From Rhodococcus pyridinivorans (GTDB lineage: Bacteria; Actinomycetota; Actinomycetes; Mycobacteriales; Mycobacteriaceae): DNA of 64,000 nucleotides. Shown here piece by piece: positions 28,652 through 38,493 of this stretch; within the stretch, counting starts at the first letter, position 1, and each line of letters starts with the position of its first letter. The stretch spans positions 3,348,001-3,412,000 of the forward strand of contig NZ_FNRX01000002.1 of NCBI RefSeq assembly GCF_900105195.1. Reading direction: 5' to 3'. The translations under genes and the position numbers were made by a program. Below the pieces are notes generated by a model. That model saw only the letters and a program-made list of their open reading frames with translations, was not told the DNA's origin and did not search any database.

Positions 28652-30318
28652 TGCTTCTCCCCCCTCGTGTCGTGACCGCCCGGGAACATGCCCGTCGGTA
28701 CGCCCTTGCCGTCCCAGTTCAGGAGGTTCACCCGCGACGGGTTCGACGCGTTCGCCGCCATCCCCTCACTGGTCTGCCGCTGTGCGAGGGCGTGGAAGGT
28801 CTCGACCGCCACCGGGACCGGGACGCCGCTGGCCTCCCCGAACGGACCCGACTCGTACATGCCGGGGCCACCTTCGTAGGACAGCGCGCAGTCCGTCGCC
28901 GACTCCTCGAGCCGATGCCCTTCGGCCGCGTAGGCGGTCGGGATGACGTACCGCTCGTCGTACTTGGCGAGCGCGAGGAGCCGGTACATCTCGTAGATCC
29001 GTTCCTCGGTCATGCCGACGGCCTCGGGGATCTCGGGGCGGGTCTCGCGGCCGAGATTGATGTCGCGCATGTAGGAGCGCATCGCGGCGAGTCGTCGCAA
29101 CACCGCCTCGACCGTCGCGGTGTCCCCGGCGGTGAACAGTTCCGCGAGGTACGCGATGGGGATGCGCAGGGCGTCGAGGGCGCCGAACAGGTTGCCGATG
29201 TCCTCGCCGTCGTGTCCCTCCCGGCTGACGGCGTCGACGACCGGTGACAGCGGTGGCACGTACCAGACCATCGGCATCGTCCGGTATTCCGGATGCAGCG
29301 GCAACGCGACCCGGTACGTGCTGATCAGGTCGTAGACCGGGGACCGTTGCGCGGCCTCGATCCACTCGTCGGAGATGCCCTCGGCGCGGGCGCCGGCGAT
29401 CACCTCGGGGTCACGGGGGTCGAGCAGCAGGCCGCGTTGCGCCTCGTACAGGTCGGTGTCGTTCTCCACCGATGCCGCCTCCAGGACCCGATCGACGTCG
29501 TAGAGGACCAGACCGATGTACCGGAGCCTGCCCACGCACGTCTCCGAACACACGGTCGGCAGCCCCACCTCGACCCGCGGGTAGCAGAAGGTGCACTTCT
29601 CGGCCTTCCCGGTCTTGTGGTTGAAGTACACCTTCTTGTACGGGCATCCGGACACGCACATCCGCCAGCCGCGGCACCGGTCCTGGTCGACGAGGACGAT
29701 GCCGTCCTCCGACCGCTTGTACATCGCGCCGGACGGACACGACGCCACACACGACGGGTTGAGGCAGTGCTCGCAGATCCGCGGCAGGTAGAACATGAAG
29801 GTCTGCTCGAACTCGAGCTTGATCCGGTCGCCGACCTTCTTCAGGATCGGGTCGTCGGGCACGATCGCCGGTGAGCCACCGAGGTTGTCGTCCCAGTTCG
29901 CCGACCATTCCACCTTCATCGGTTCACCGGAGATGAGGCTGCGCGGCGAGGCCACCGGGACGTGGTCGCCGAGCGGGGCGTTCGTCAGGTTGTCGTAGTC
30001 GTAGGTCCACGGTTCGTAGTAGTCGTGGATCGACGGCATCTTCGGGTTCGAGAAGATGCGGGCGAGTTTCGCGAGGCGTCCACCGTCGCGGAGACGCAGC
30101 CGTCCCTTGGTATCCCGGACCCAGCCACCGCGCCAGCGTTCCTGGTCCTCGTAGGTGCGCGGATAGCCCTGGCCCGGGCGGGTTTCGACGTTGTTGAACC
30201 ACACGTACTCGGTGCCCGACCGGTTGGTCCACGCCTGTTTGCAGGTCACCGAGCAGGTGTGGCATCCAATGCACTTGTCGAGGTTCATCACCATCGCGAG
30301 TTGTGCCATGACCTTCAC
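28648..30318 (-). CDS. narH: Respiratory nitrate reductase beta subunit NarH
   Basis: 556-residue iron-sulfur electron-transfer subunit. Cluster ligands: CIGCHTCSVTC (C16, C19, C22, C26), CEHCLNPSCVASC, CRGWRMCVSGC (the Trp in place of Cys marks the 3Fe-4S site) and CTFCYPRVEVGLPTVCSETC. The start GTG 30318 gives the conserved N-terminus VKVMAQLAMVMNLDKC, with GAGG nearby. It lies 25 bases after narG. Confidence 0.98.
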   Translation of the reverse strand: MKVMAQLAMVMNLDKCIGCHTCSVTCKQAWTNRSGTEYVWFNNVETRPGQGYPRTYEDQERWRGGWVRDTKGRLRLRDGGRLAKLARIFSNPKMPSIHDYYEPWTYDYDNLTNAPLGDHVPVASPRSLISGEPMKVEWSANWDDNLGGSPAIVPDDPILKKVGDRIKLEFEQTFMFYLPRICEHCLNPSCVASCPSGAMYKRSEDGIVLVDQDRCRGWRMCVSGCPYKKVYFNHKTGKAEKCTFCYPRVEVGLPTVCSETCVGRLRYIGLVLYDVDRVLEAASVENDTDLYEAQRGLLLDPRDPEVIAGARAEGISDEWIEAAQRSPVYDLISTYRVALPLHPEYRTMPMVWYVPPLSPVVDAVSREGHDGEDIGNLFGALDALRIPIAYLAELFTAGDTATVEAVLRRLAAMRSYMRDINLGRETRPEIPEAVGMTEERIYEMYRLLALAKYDERYVIPTAYAAEGHRLEESATDCALSYEGGPGMYESGPFGEASGVPVPVAVETFHALAQRQTSEGMAANASNPSRVNLLNWDGKGVPTGMFPGGHDTRGEKQ

Positions 30319-30343
30319 GATCGCCTCGCTTCCTGCTCACGCA

Positions 30344-33300
30344 TCAGTAGACGACCTCCTGGGATCGGCGACGCACGATCGTCACCTCGTCGCGCTGGTT
30401 GCCCGTCGGGCCGAGATAGTTGAACGCGTAGGCCGTCTGCGCGTATCCACCGGCCAGGTGGCTCGGCTTGATGAGGATGCGGGTCAGCGAATTGTGGATG
30501 CCGCCGCGGCGTCCGGTGGTCTCGCTGCGCGGGACGTCGATGACGCGGTCCTGGGCGTGGTAGACGAACACCACTCCTTCGGGCATCCGGTGCGAGACGA
30601 TCGCCCGGCACACCACGACACCGTTGCGGTTGACGGCCTCGACCCAGTCGTTGTCGCTCACCGAGATCTTTGCGGCGTCGGCCGGCGACATCCACATCGT
30701 CGGCCCGCCCCGGGACAGCGACAGCATGAACAGGTTGTCCTGATATTCCGAGTGGATCGACCACTTCGAGTGCGGGGTCAGGTATCTCACCGTCAGACCG
30801 ACACCGTCGCCGGAGCCGACCGCCTGTTCGCCGAACAACCGCGACATGTCGAGTGGGGGCCGGTAGACCGGGAGCTGCTCCCCGAGCTCTTCGAGCCAGT
30901 CGTGGTCGACGTAGAAGTGCATCCGGCCCGTCAACGTGTGGAACGGTTTCAGCTCCTCGATGTTCATCGTGAACGGCGCGTACCGGCGACCTCCCGTTTC
31001 GCTCCCCGACCATTCCGGGCTCGTGATGACCGGTACGGGACGGGCCTGGGTGTCGGCGTAGGTGATCCGCCGTTCCTCGCTGCCCTCCGCGAGGTGCACG
31101 AGTCGCCGTCCGGTGCGTTTCTCCAGTTCACGGAAACCCTCGACGGCGAGCCTGCCGTTGGACGTGCCCGACAGCGCGAGGATCGTGTCGGCCATGCGTT
31201 CGGCGGTGGTGATCGCCGGACGTCCCTGTCCGGCACCGGAATCCATCACGCCGAATCTCTGTGCCAGTTCGGCGACCTCACGGTCCGGCCGGGTCACGAC
31301 GCCCTTGGTGTTCAACCCGAGGGACTCGACGAGCGGACCGAGCGTCGCCCACTTCTCCGCGATCGCACCGTAGTCCCGTTCGACGACGGTGAGCGGACCC
31401 ATCGTCCTCCCCGGAACCGGCACCTCGCCGGTCGAGCGCCAGTCCCGCTCGGTGCCGGACGGATACGCCATCGCTGCGGGCGTGTCGTGCTGCAGTGTCC
31501 CCATCACGATGTCGGTGCGGGTTCCCAGGTGGGTCCGGGCGAGGGTGCTGAAGGTCTGCGCGATGGCGCCGAAAGCGTCGTAGTCCGAACGAGTTTCCCA
31601 GGGCGGATCGACCGCTGCGGTGAAGGCGTGGATGTAGGGGTGCATGTCGGTGCTCGACAGGTCGCCCTTCTCGTACCAGGTCGCGGCGGGCAGGACGATG
31701 TCGGAGAACAACGTTGTCGAGGTCATGCGGAAGTCGATCGACATGAGCAGGTCGAGTTTTCCTTCGGGCAGGTCGTCGGGCCACGCCACCTCACCGGGCC
31801 GCAGGCCGGGGGCGGTCGGCTCGGCCTGCACGTTGGAATCGGTGCCGAGCAGGTGCCGCAGGAAATACTCGTTGCCCTTGCTGGACGAGCCGAGCAGGTT
31901 CGACCGCCACACGCTGAGCACGCGCGGCCAGTTCCGCGGGTCGTCGGGGTCGGTCACCGACAGTTTCAGTTCACCCGAGGCGAGTTGCTGCGCGACGTGC
32001 TGCGGGATCTCCCGTCCCGCCGCCCGTGCCTGTTCGGCAATCTCGTGGGTGTTGCGGTCGAACTGGGGATAGAAGGGTGTCCAGCCCATGGCGACCGCGG
32101 ACGCCATGACGTCCATCGTGTGCTTGTCGCGGAAACGACCTCGTCCCAGCGGACTGGCCAGCGCGTCGGCACGGTAACCGTCGTAGCGCCACTGGTCGGT
32201 GTGCACGTACCAGTAGGAGGTGCCGGCCATCTGGCGAGGTGGGCGAGACCAGTCCGTCCCCATCGCCATGGCCGCCCATCCCGTGACGGGACGGCACTTC
32301 TCCTGGCCGACGTAGTGCGCCCACCCGCCTCCGTTGCGTCCCATGCAGCCGGTGAGCATGAGCAGCGCAAGTACGGCGCGATAGGTCGCGTCGCCATGGA
32401 ACCACTGGCAGATGCCGGCCCCCATGATGATCATCGAACGCCCGCCCGACTCCTCGGCGTTGCGGGCGAACTCCGTCGCGATCCGGATCGCCTGGGCCGC
32501 GGGCACCCCGGTGAGGGCCTCCTGCCAGGCCGGGGTGTACGGCGAGCCCGGGTCGTCGTACCCGCTCGGCCACTGCCCGGGCAGGTCGAGCTCCGGACGG
32601 TTCACCCCGTACTGCGCGAGCATCAGGTCGAAGACGGTGCACACGAGGTGGTCCCCGATCCGACGGACCGGCACGCCCCGTTCGATGCTTTCACCGTGCC
32701 CGTCGACGGTGTCGAAGCTCGGCAGGTACACCGCCGCGGTCTCGCCCGCTCCCCCGCCGCCGGGCGCGACCGTCAATGTCGGGACGAGGTCGCCGAGTTC
32801 GAGATTCCACTTTCCGATGCCGTCGTCGCCGTAGCGGAAGCCGAGGGAGCCCGGCGGTACGACGACGGTGTCGGTCGCACCGTCGACGAAGACCGGTTTG
32901 AAGGCCGCGTTCTCGACGCTGTGCCCGAGATCGGCGGCGGTGAGGTTCTTGCCCGGCACGAGCCTTCCGTCGCGTTCCTCGACCCGCACGAGGAAGGGCA
33001 GGTCGGTGTACCGGCGCACGTAGTCGACGAAGAACGGCACGCGCTGCCGCACATAGAACTCGGTGAGGAGCACGTGGCCCATCGCCATCGCCAGGGCACC
33101 GTCGGTACCGGCCGCGCACGCCATCCACTCGTCGGCGAACTTGGTGTTGTCGGCGTAGTCCGGACTCACCGAGACGACCTTGGTGCCGCGGTAGCGGACC
33201 TCCGTCATCCAGTGCGCGTCCGGGGTGCGGGTGACGGGCACGTTCGAACCCCACATCATCAGGTAGGAGGCGTCCCACCAGTCCCCGGACTCGGGTACGT

Positions 33301-34039
33301 CGGTCTGATCGCCGAAGACCTGCGGCGACGCCACCGGTAGGTCGGCGTACCAGTCGTAGAACGACGTCATCACGCCGCCGAGCAGTTCGACGAACCGGGA
33401 TCCGGCGGCGAAGGAGACCATCGACATGGCGGGGATCGGCGAGAAGCCGGCCACCCGGTCGGGTCCGTACTCCTTGATGGTGTGGACGTGCGCGGCGGCG
33501 ATCATCTCGGTGGCCTCGGCCCACGTGACGCGCACCAGTCCGCCCTTGCCGCGGGCACGCTGGTAGCGGCGGCGCCGTTCGGGATCGTTCTGGACGTCGG
33601 CCCAGGCGAGCACCGGATCGCCGAGTCGCTGCCGCGCCTCCCGGTACATCTCGACGAGCAGCCCGCGCGCGTACGGATAGCGCACGCGCGTCGGCGAGTA
33701 GGTGTACCAGGAGAAGGCCGCGCCGCGCGGGCATCCGCGCGGTTCGTACTCAGGACGGTCGGGACCGACTGTCGGATAGTCGGTTTCCTGGGTCTCCCAG
33801 GTGATGATGCCGTCCTTGACGTAGATCTTCCACGAGCACGAGCCGGTGCAGTTCACCCCGTGCGTCGAGCGGACGACCTTGTCGTGGCTCCAGCGGTCCC
33901 GGTAGAAGATGTCGCCCTCGCGGCCACCGCGCCGCGTGACCGTGCGTGTGTCGTCGGACTGCTCGCCGGAGGTGAAGAACCGTCCGCTGCGCACGAGCAG
34001 TTCCTCGATCCGATTCCCGACTCCGGCGGTGTCCGTCAC
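30344..34039 (-). CDS. narG: Respiratory nitrate reductase alpha subunit NarG
   Basis: 1231 residues, the molybdenum bis-MGD catalytic subunit reducing nitrate to nitrite on the cytoplasmic side. The FS0 cluster ligands are H60, C64 and C68 (HGVNCTGSC) plus C103 (RGCPRG); the molybdenum ligand is D233 in FYDWYADLP. No twin-arginine leader is present, as is normal for the membrane-bound cytoplasmic enzyme. The GTG start overlaps the narK stop by four bases. Confidence 0.98.
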   Translation of the reverse strand: MTDTAGVGNRIEELLVRSGRFFTSGEQSDDTRTVTRRGGREGDIFYRDRWSHDKVVRSTHGVNCTGSCSWKIYVKDGIITWETQETDYPTVGPDRPEYEPRGCPRGAAFSWYTYSPTRVRYPYARGLLVEMYREARQRLGDPVLAWADVQNDPERRRRYQRARGKGGLVRVTWAEATEMIAAAHVHTIKEYGPDRVAGFSPIPAMSMVSFAAGSRFVELLGGVMTSFYDWYADLPVASPQVFGDQTDVPESGDWWDASYLMMWGSNVPVTRTPDAHWMTEVRYRGTKVVSVSPDYADNTKFADEWMACAAGTDGALAMAMGHVLLTEFYVRQRVPFFVDYVRRYTDLPFLVRVEERDGRLVPGKNLTAADLGHSVENAAFKPVFVDGATDTVVVPPGSLGFRYGDDGIGKWNLELGDLVPTLTVAPGGGGAGETAAVYLPSFDTVDGHGESIERGVPVRRIGDHLVCTVFDLMLAQYGVNRPELDLPGQWPSGYDDPGSPYTPAWQEALTGVPAAQAIRIATEFARNAEESGGRSMIIMGAGICQWFHGDATYRAVLALLMLTGCMGRNGGGWAHYVGQEKCRPVTGWAAMAMGTDWSRPPRQMAGTSYWYVHTDQWRYDGYRADALASPLGRGRFRDKHTMDVMASAVAMGWTPFYPQFDRNTHEIAEQARAAGREIPQHVAQQLASGELKLSVTDPDDPRNWPRVLSVWRSNLLGSSSKGNEYFLRHLLGTDSNVQAEPTAPGLRPGEVAWPDDLPEGKLDLLMSIDFRMTSTTLFSDIVLPAATWYEKGDLSSTDMHPYIHAFTAAVDPPWETRSDYDAFGAIAQTFSTLARTHLGTRTDIVMGTLQHDTPAAMAYPSGTERDWRSTGEVPVPGRTMGPLTVVERDYGAIAEKWATLGPLVESLGLNTKGVVTRPDREVAELAQRFGVMDSGAGQGRPAITTAERMADTILALSGTSNGRLAVEGFRELEKRTGRRLVHLAEGSEERRITYADTQARPVPVITSPEWSGSETGGRRYAPFTMNIEELKPFHTLTGRMHFYVDHDWLEELGEQLPVYRPPLDMSRLFGEQAVGSGDGVGLTVRYLTPHSKWSIHSEYQDNLFMLSLSRGGPTMWMSPADAAKISVSDNDWVEAVNRNGVVVCRAIVSHRMPEGVVFVYHAQDRVIDVPRSETTGRRGGIHNSLTRILIKPSHLAGGYAQTAYAFNYLGPTGNQRDEVTIVRRRSQEVVY

Positions 34040-35283
34040 GGCTTCTCCTCACGTACGTCGCGGGTTCCGGATCGTGCGACAGGGGGCGGTTCATGGGCGT
34101 GCAGCCGAAATGCGGTGTAGAACAGGCACACCAGTGCCGTCGCCGCGAGCAGGAGCAGACCGACGGTGTAGTCGTTGCCTTCGGCGTCGTAGGTCGCGCC
34201 CATCACCAGTGGCGGGAAGTAGCCGCCGAGCCCACCGGCAGCGGCGACGATGCCGGTGACACTGCCCACTGTGTGCGCCGGGGCGCGGCGCGCCACCCAC
34301 GCGAAGACACCGCCGGTGCCGATGCCGAGGAAGATCGCCATTGTGATGAACGTCAGCGCCGACCACAGGTCGGGCGGGGGCTGGAAGGTCGCGATCACCG
34401 CCATCACGGCGGTGCCGGTGAACGAGGCCAGGACCACGTATTTCGGCGGCACCCGGTCCGACAGCGCTCCGCCCACAGGCCGGGCGAGGACCGCGGCGAG
34501 CGCGAAACCCGCCGTGCGCGTACCGGCGTCGACGGCGGAGAAGCCGTAGATCGTCTTGATGTAGGTGGGCAGATAGTTGCTGAACGCCACGAATCCGCCG
34601 AACACGACCGCGTACAGGAACGACATCTCCCAGGTCACACCGAGTTTCGCCGCGGCTGTCAGTTTGGGCAGCACCGGGTCGGTGTTGGGACGGAAATCGG
34701 GAGCATTGCGCATCACCAGGATGCACACCACGGCGGTCACGGCGAGGGCGGCCGCCACGACGATGTGGGTGGGCACCAGCCCGAACCAGTTCACGAAACG
34801 CGGGGTGAAGAAGGCCGACAGGGCCGTACCCACCATGCCCGCCCCGAACACGCCGGTCGCGAAGCCGCGGCGGGCGGGTTCGTACCAGTTGTTGGCGAAC
34901 GGGATCCCGACCGCGAAGATCGTGCCGGCGATGCCGAGGAAGAACCCGCAGACCAGGAGCAGCGGATAGGAGCCGGCCTCGGCGGCGAATCCGACCGCGA
35001 CGACGGGAACGATCGACGACAGCGAGACGGCGATGAACATCGCCCGTCCGCCGTACCGGTCCGTCATCGCCCCGACCGCGATGCGACCGAGGGAGCCCAC
35101 GAGGATCGGCGTGGCCACCAGCATCGACGCTTCCGTGCTGCTGAGCGACATGTCGGTGGCGTAGGTCGTCGACAGCGGCCCGATCATGTTCCAGGCCCAG
35201 AAGTTGATGGCGGACACCCAGGTTGCCAGAGCCAGATTCGCTCCGCGCAACCTCCCGAAATCCGCCTGCGTGGCCGTTCTCAC
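34036..35283 (-). CDS. narK: Nitrate/nitrite transporter NarK
   Basis: 415-residue MFS protein with 12 helices. The nitrate-porter signatures are present: FFLGIAGTIFAVGIPFANNW and its C-terminal counterpart GIGTGGVFAWVARRAPAHTVGSVTGIVAAAGG, with Arg in the conserved substrate position of helix 2 (GSLGRIAVGAMTDRYGGR). It probably imports nitrate and exports nitrite. It is the first gene of the nar operon, with a GTG start. A GlnR-type box lies about 75 bases upstream and an imperfect GGGAA/TTCCC repeat lies near 35290-35302. Confidence 0.93.
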   Translation of the reverse strand: MRTATQADFGRLRGANLALATWVSAINFWAWNMIGPLSTTYATDMSLSSTEASMLVATPILVGSLGRIAVGAMTDRYGGRAMFIAVSLSSIVPVVAVGFAAEAGSYPLLLVCGFFLGIAGTIFAVGIPFANNWYEPARRGFATGVFGAGMVGTALSAFFTPRFVNWFGLVPTHIVVAAALAVTAVVCILVMRNAPDFRPNTDPVLPKLTAAAKLGVTWEMSFLYAVVFGGFVAFSNYLPTYIKTIYGFSAVDAGTRTAGFALAAVLARPVGGALSDRVPPKYVVLASFTGTAVMAVIATFQPPPDLWSALTFITMAIFLGIGTGGVFAWVARRAPAHTVGSVTGIVAAAGGLGGYFPPLVMGATYDAEGNDYTVGLLLLAATALVCLFYTAFRLHAHEPPPVARSGTRDVREEKP

Positions 35284-35355
35284 ATACTCAGGGAACCATT
35301 CCCGGGCGCGGTCCGGACCCGGTTCGGCGGAACCTCACCCGGATGACGTCCGGCC

Positions 35356-35371
35356 GTTGCACCCCGGTAAC
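35356..35371 (-). promoter_or_regulatory. Candidate GlnR box upstream of narK
   Basis: On the minus strand GTTAC-CGGGGT-GCAAC, matching the actinobacterial GlnR pattern gTnAC-n6-GaAAC with one change. It lies 73-88 bases before the narK start, between the pnp terminator and the gene. GlnR controls nitrate/nitrite genes in related actinomycetes; binding here is inferred. Confidence 0.45.
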
Positions 35372-35390
35372 CATGGTCTGCCGGAAACGA

Positions 35391-35433
35391 CGCACCCGTG
35401 GTGCCCGACCGGATGTCGGGCGCCACGGGTGCG
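35391..35433 (-). terminator. pnp terminator hairpin
   Basis: An 11-bp outer stem CGCACCCGTGG/CCACGGGTGCG (35391-35401 with 35423-35433) continues into an inner GCCCGA/TCGGGC stem after one unpaired base on each side. It begins about 40 bases after the pnp stop and should prevent readthrough into narK. Confidence 0.75.
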
Positions 35434-35475
35434 GGGTTCACGCGCCCACCGGGAACCGGCAGGCGGGTGGGGTGA

Positions 35476-37761
35476 TCAGGACTCGGCGTTCTCGCCGGTC
35501 GCAGCGGCCTCGGCCGACTCGTCCTCGACGGGGACGAGGCTGATCTTGCCGCGGTTGTCGATGTCGGCGATCTCGACGCGGATCTTCGAACCGACGTTCA
35601 CGACGTCCTCGACCTTGGCGATGCGCTTGCCGTTGCCGAGCTTGCTGATGTGCACCAGGCCGTCGCGGCCGGGGAGCAGGGAGACGAACGCTCCGAACGC
35701 CGTGGTCTTGACCACGGTGCCGAGGAAGCGCTCGCCGACCTTCGGCAGCTGCGGGTTGGCGATGGCGTTGATCTTGTCGATCGCGGCCTGCGCGGACGGG
35801 CCGTCCGCTGCACCGACGTAGACGGTGCCGTCATCTTCGATGGAGATGTTGGCGCCGGTCTCCTCGGTGATCGAGTTGATCATCTTGCCCTTGGGGCCGA
35901 TGACCTCACCGATCTTGTCCACCGGGACCTTGATGGTGGTGATCCGCGGAGCGAATTCGCTCATCTCGTCGGGCGTGTCGATGGCCTCGGCCATGACCTC
36001 GAGGATCGTGGCGCGGGCATCGTGGGCCTGCGAGAGCGCACCGGCGAGGACCTGCGACGGGATACCATCGAGCTTGGTGTCGAGCTGCAGGGCGGTCACG
36101 AAGTCCTTCGTGCCGGCGACCTTGAAGTCCATGTCGCCGAACGCGTCCTCCGCACCGAGGATGTCGGTGAGGGCGACGTAGCGGGTCTCGCGGGTGCCGT
36201 CCTCGAGCTCGACCTCGTCGGAGACCAGGCCCATGGCGATACCGGCGACCGGGGCCTTGAGCGGCACACCGGCGTTGAGCATCGATAGCGTCGAGGCGCA
36301 GACCGAACCCATGGACGTCGAGCCGTTCGAGCCGAGGGCCTCGGAGACCTGACGGATGGCGTAGGGGAACTCCTCCTGGCTCGGCAGAACCGGGATGAGC
36401 GCGCGCTCTGCGAGGGCACCGTGGCCGATCTCGCGACGCTTCGGCGAGCCGACACGACCGGTCTCACCGGTGGAGTACGGCGGGAAGTTGTAGTGGTGCA
36501 TGTAGCGCTTGCTGGTCTCGGGACCGAGCGAGTCGACCTGCTGCGCCATCTTCACCATGTCGAGCGTGGTGACACCCATGATCTGGGTCTCGCCGCGCTC
36601 GAACAGCGCCGAACCGTGGGCGCGGGGAACGACCGCGACCTCGGCGGAGAGGGCACGGATGTCGGTGACACCGCGGCCGTCGATGCGGAACTGGTCGCGC
36701 AGAATGCGCTGGCGCACGAGCTTCTTGGTCAATGAGCGGAAGGCAGCGCCGATCTCCTTCTCGCGACCCTCGAAGTTCGGAGCGACCTGCTCGAGCACCT
36801 CGACCTTGATCTCGTCGGTGCGGTCGTCGCGCTCCTGCTTGCCGGCGATGGTGAGCGCCTCGGCGAGCTTCTCCGACGCGGCGGACTCGACCGCGGTGTA
36901 GACGTCGTCCTGGTAGGGCGGGAACAGCGGGAACTCACCGGTGGGCTTCGCGGAGGCGGCGGCGAGCTGCTGCTGCGCGATGCACAGGCGGGCGATGAAC
37001 GGCTTCGCCGCCTCGAGGCCCTCGGCCACGACGGACTCGGTGGGCGCCTGGGCGCCACCGTCGACGAGCGCGATGACGTTCTCGGTCGCCTCGGCCTCGA
37101 CCATCATGATCGCGACATCCGCGGTGTCGGGGTTGTCTCCCCCACCGACGATGCGACCGGCGACGACCATGTCGAAGACGGCGTTCTCGAGCTGCTCGAC
37201 GGTCGGGAACGCGACCCACTGGCCCGACTTGTTGTCGTCGGAGACGATGAGCGCGACACGCACGCCACCGACCGGGCCGGAGAACGGCAGGCCGGCGAGC
37301 TGGGTGGAGGCCGACGCGGCGTTGATCGCGACGACGTCGTAGAGGTCGTTCGGGTTCAGGCTCAGAACCGTGACGACGACCTGGATCTCGTTGCGCAGAC
37401 CGTCGACGAAGGACGGGCGCAGCGGCCGGTCGATCAGACGGCAGGTCAGGATCGCGTCGGTGGAGGGGCGTCCCTCACGACGGAAGAACGAGCCGGGGAT
37501 GCGACCCGCGGCGTACATGCGCTCCTCGACGTCCACCGTCAACGGGAAGAAGTCGAACTGGTCCTTGGGCTGCTTCGAGGCGCTGGTGGCCGAGAGCAGC
37601 ATGGTCTCGTCGTCGAGATAGGCGACGACCGAACCGGCGGCCTGGCGTGCGAGGCGGCCGGTCTCGAAACGGATGGTGCGGGTGCCGTAGGCACCGTTGT
37701 CGAGCGTTGCGGTGGTCTCGTAGACCCCTTCGTCGATCTCGACTGCGGTAGTGCTTGTCAT
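35476..37761 (-). CDS. pnp: Polyribonucleotide nucleotidyltransferase (PNPase)
   Basis: 761 residues: two RNase PH domains separated by a helical linker, then a KH domain ([20 protein letters not shown]) and a C-terminal S1 domain ([20 protein letters not shown]). It degrades RNA 3'-5' using phosphate and can add tails. The catalytic region of the second PH domain shows [11 protein letters not shown] with the conserved Asp residues. The leader from rpsO is 324 bases and contains a long hairpin (37997-38044), recalling the processed pnp leader of E. coli. Confidence 0.98.
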   Translation of the reverse strand: MTSTTAVEIDEGVYETTATLDNGAYGTRTIRFETGRLARQAAGSVVAYLDDETMLLSATSASKQPKDQFDFFPLTVDVEERMYAAGRIPGSFFRREGRPSTDAILTCRLIDRPLRPSFVDGLRNEIQVVVTVLSLNPNDLYDVVAINAASASTQLAGLPFSGPVGGVRVALIVSDDNKSGQWVAFPTVEQLENAVFDMVVAGRIVGGGDNPDTADVAIMMVEAEATENVIALVDGGAQAPTESVVAEGLEAAKPFIARLCIAQQQLAAASAKPTGEFPLFPPYQDDVYTAVESAASEKLAEALTIAGKQERDDRTDEIKVEVLEQVAPNFEGREKEIGAAFRSLTKKLVRQRILRDQFRIDGRGVTDIRALSAEVAVVPRAHGSALFERGETQIMGVTTLDMVKMAQQVDSLGPETSKRYMHHYNFPPYSTGETGRVGSPKRREIGHGALAERALIPVLPSQEEFPYAIRQVSEALGSNGSTSMGSVCASTLSMLNAGVPLKAPVAGIAMGLVSDEVELEDGTRETRYVALTDILGAEDAFGDMDFKVAGTKDFVTALQLDTKLDGIPSQVLAGALSQAHDARATILEVMAEAIDTPDEMSEFAPRITTIKVPVDKIGEVIGPKGKMINSITEETGANISIEDDGTVYVGAADGPSAQAAIDKINAIANPQLPKVGERFLGTVVKTTAFGAFVSLLPGRDGLVHISKLGNGKRIAKVEDVVNVGSKIRVEIADIDNRGKISLVPVEDESAEAAATGENAES

Positions 37762-38085
37762 CTGTATGTCTTCTCTTCCCTCTTCGTCTTCGCCGTACCC
37801 GCGCGGGCGCCGCGACCCCCGTGGCCACGGCTGCGCACCGACTCACGGAGGCGGTCGTCGATCGAAACCCTCCGGCGGATTCGGGATACGACACCCGACG
37901 GGACCGGAAGGTCACTACCGAGGACCGACACCGTCGGTGCATACGGATCATCACCATTGGAGGCGATGGAAGTCGCCGGCCGAACCGGCACAAACACCGA
38001 CAGCCAACGAGGCCCAGTGTAGTGGGTACCCCGTCGGCTGCCGGAAAAGATCAGCGAATGCAGATCAGGTCGTGTCCTGTCCGCG
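37762..38085 (-). other. 324-base rpsO-pnp intergenic leader
   Basis: No gene is seen. It holds the rpsO-proximal hairpin (37997-38044), a small ACCGAC/GTCGGT hairpin at about 37924-37938, and a pyrimidine-rich stretch (plus strand) just before the pnp ATG. Probably the pnp promoter and 5' leader. Confidence 0.6.
37997..38044 (-). terminator. rpsO terminator / pnp leader hairpin with G-U pairs
   Basis: 16-base arms (38029-38044 with 37997-38012) pair fully on the minus-strand RNA, 13 Watson-Crick and 3 G-U pairs, around a loop with its own CCCA/TGGG pairing. The same arms would have A-C mismatches in plus-strand RNA, so selection is on the rpsO/pnp transcript. It is followed by TGTTTGTG. It could be the rpsO terminator, an RNase III site controlling pnp, or both. 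Confidence 0.7.
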
Positions 38086-38355
38086 TCAGCGACGCAGACC
38101 CAGACGCTGGATGAGCGAGCGGTAACGCTCGACGTCGACCTTCTCGACGTACTTCAGCAGGCGGCGACGACGACCGACCAGCAGCAGCAGGCCGCGGCGG
38201 GAGTGGTGGTCGTGCTTGTGCTGCTTGAGGTGCTCGGTGAGGTCCACGATGCGCTTGGTGAGCAGTGCCACCTGCGCCTCGGGGGAGCCGGTGTCGGTCT
38301 CGTGGAGGCCGTACTCGCCGAGGATCTGCTTCTTCTGTTCGGTGGTCAGAGCCAC
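38086..38355 (-). CDS. rpsO: 30S ribosomal protein S15
   Basis: 89 residues, exact family length, starting [20 protein letters not shown] with [16 protein letters not shown] and [18 protein letters not shown], the S15 signature that binds 16S rRNA helix h22. GTG 38355 is preceded by AGGAG eight bases upstream, which fixes the start against the longer open frame. It is followed by pnp after a 324-base leader, the usual bacterial rpsO-pnp pair. Confidence 0.99.
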   Translation of the reverse strand: MALTTEQKKQILGEYGLHETDTGSPEAQVALLTKRIVDLTEHLKQHKHDHHSRRGLLLLVGRRRRLLKYVEKVDVERYRSLIQRLGLRR

Positions 38356-38493
38356 TGGGTCACTCCTGTACAACTGACGTCCGCGTGACGGTAGACGGAC
38401 CGGAGTCCGCCCGGTACGGCCACCGCGAACCGCAGCGCGCACCGACGGTCCAGCCTATCAGAGCCGACTTCTGCCGCCGAACCACGATCGGGT

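Noticed and set aside
30191..33340. Open frame of 1049 codons opposite narH/narG
   Set aside because: Shadow of narG caused by high third-position GC; no recognisable motif, and NarG metal ligands fix the true frame.
27258..35283. Mobile island carrying the nar genes
   Set aside because: No transposase, integrase, direct repeats or compositional shift at the borders; only the position relative to mycobacteria is unusual.
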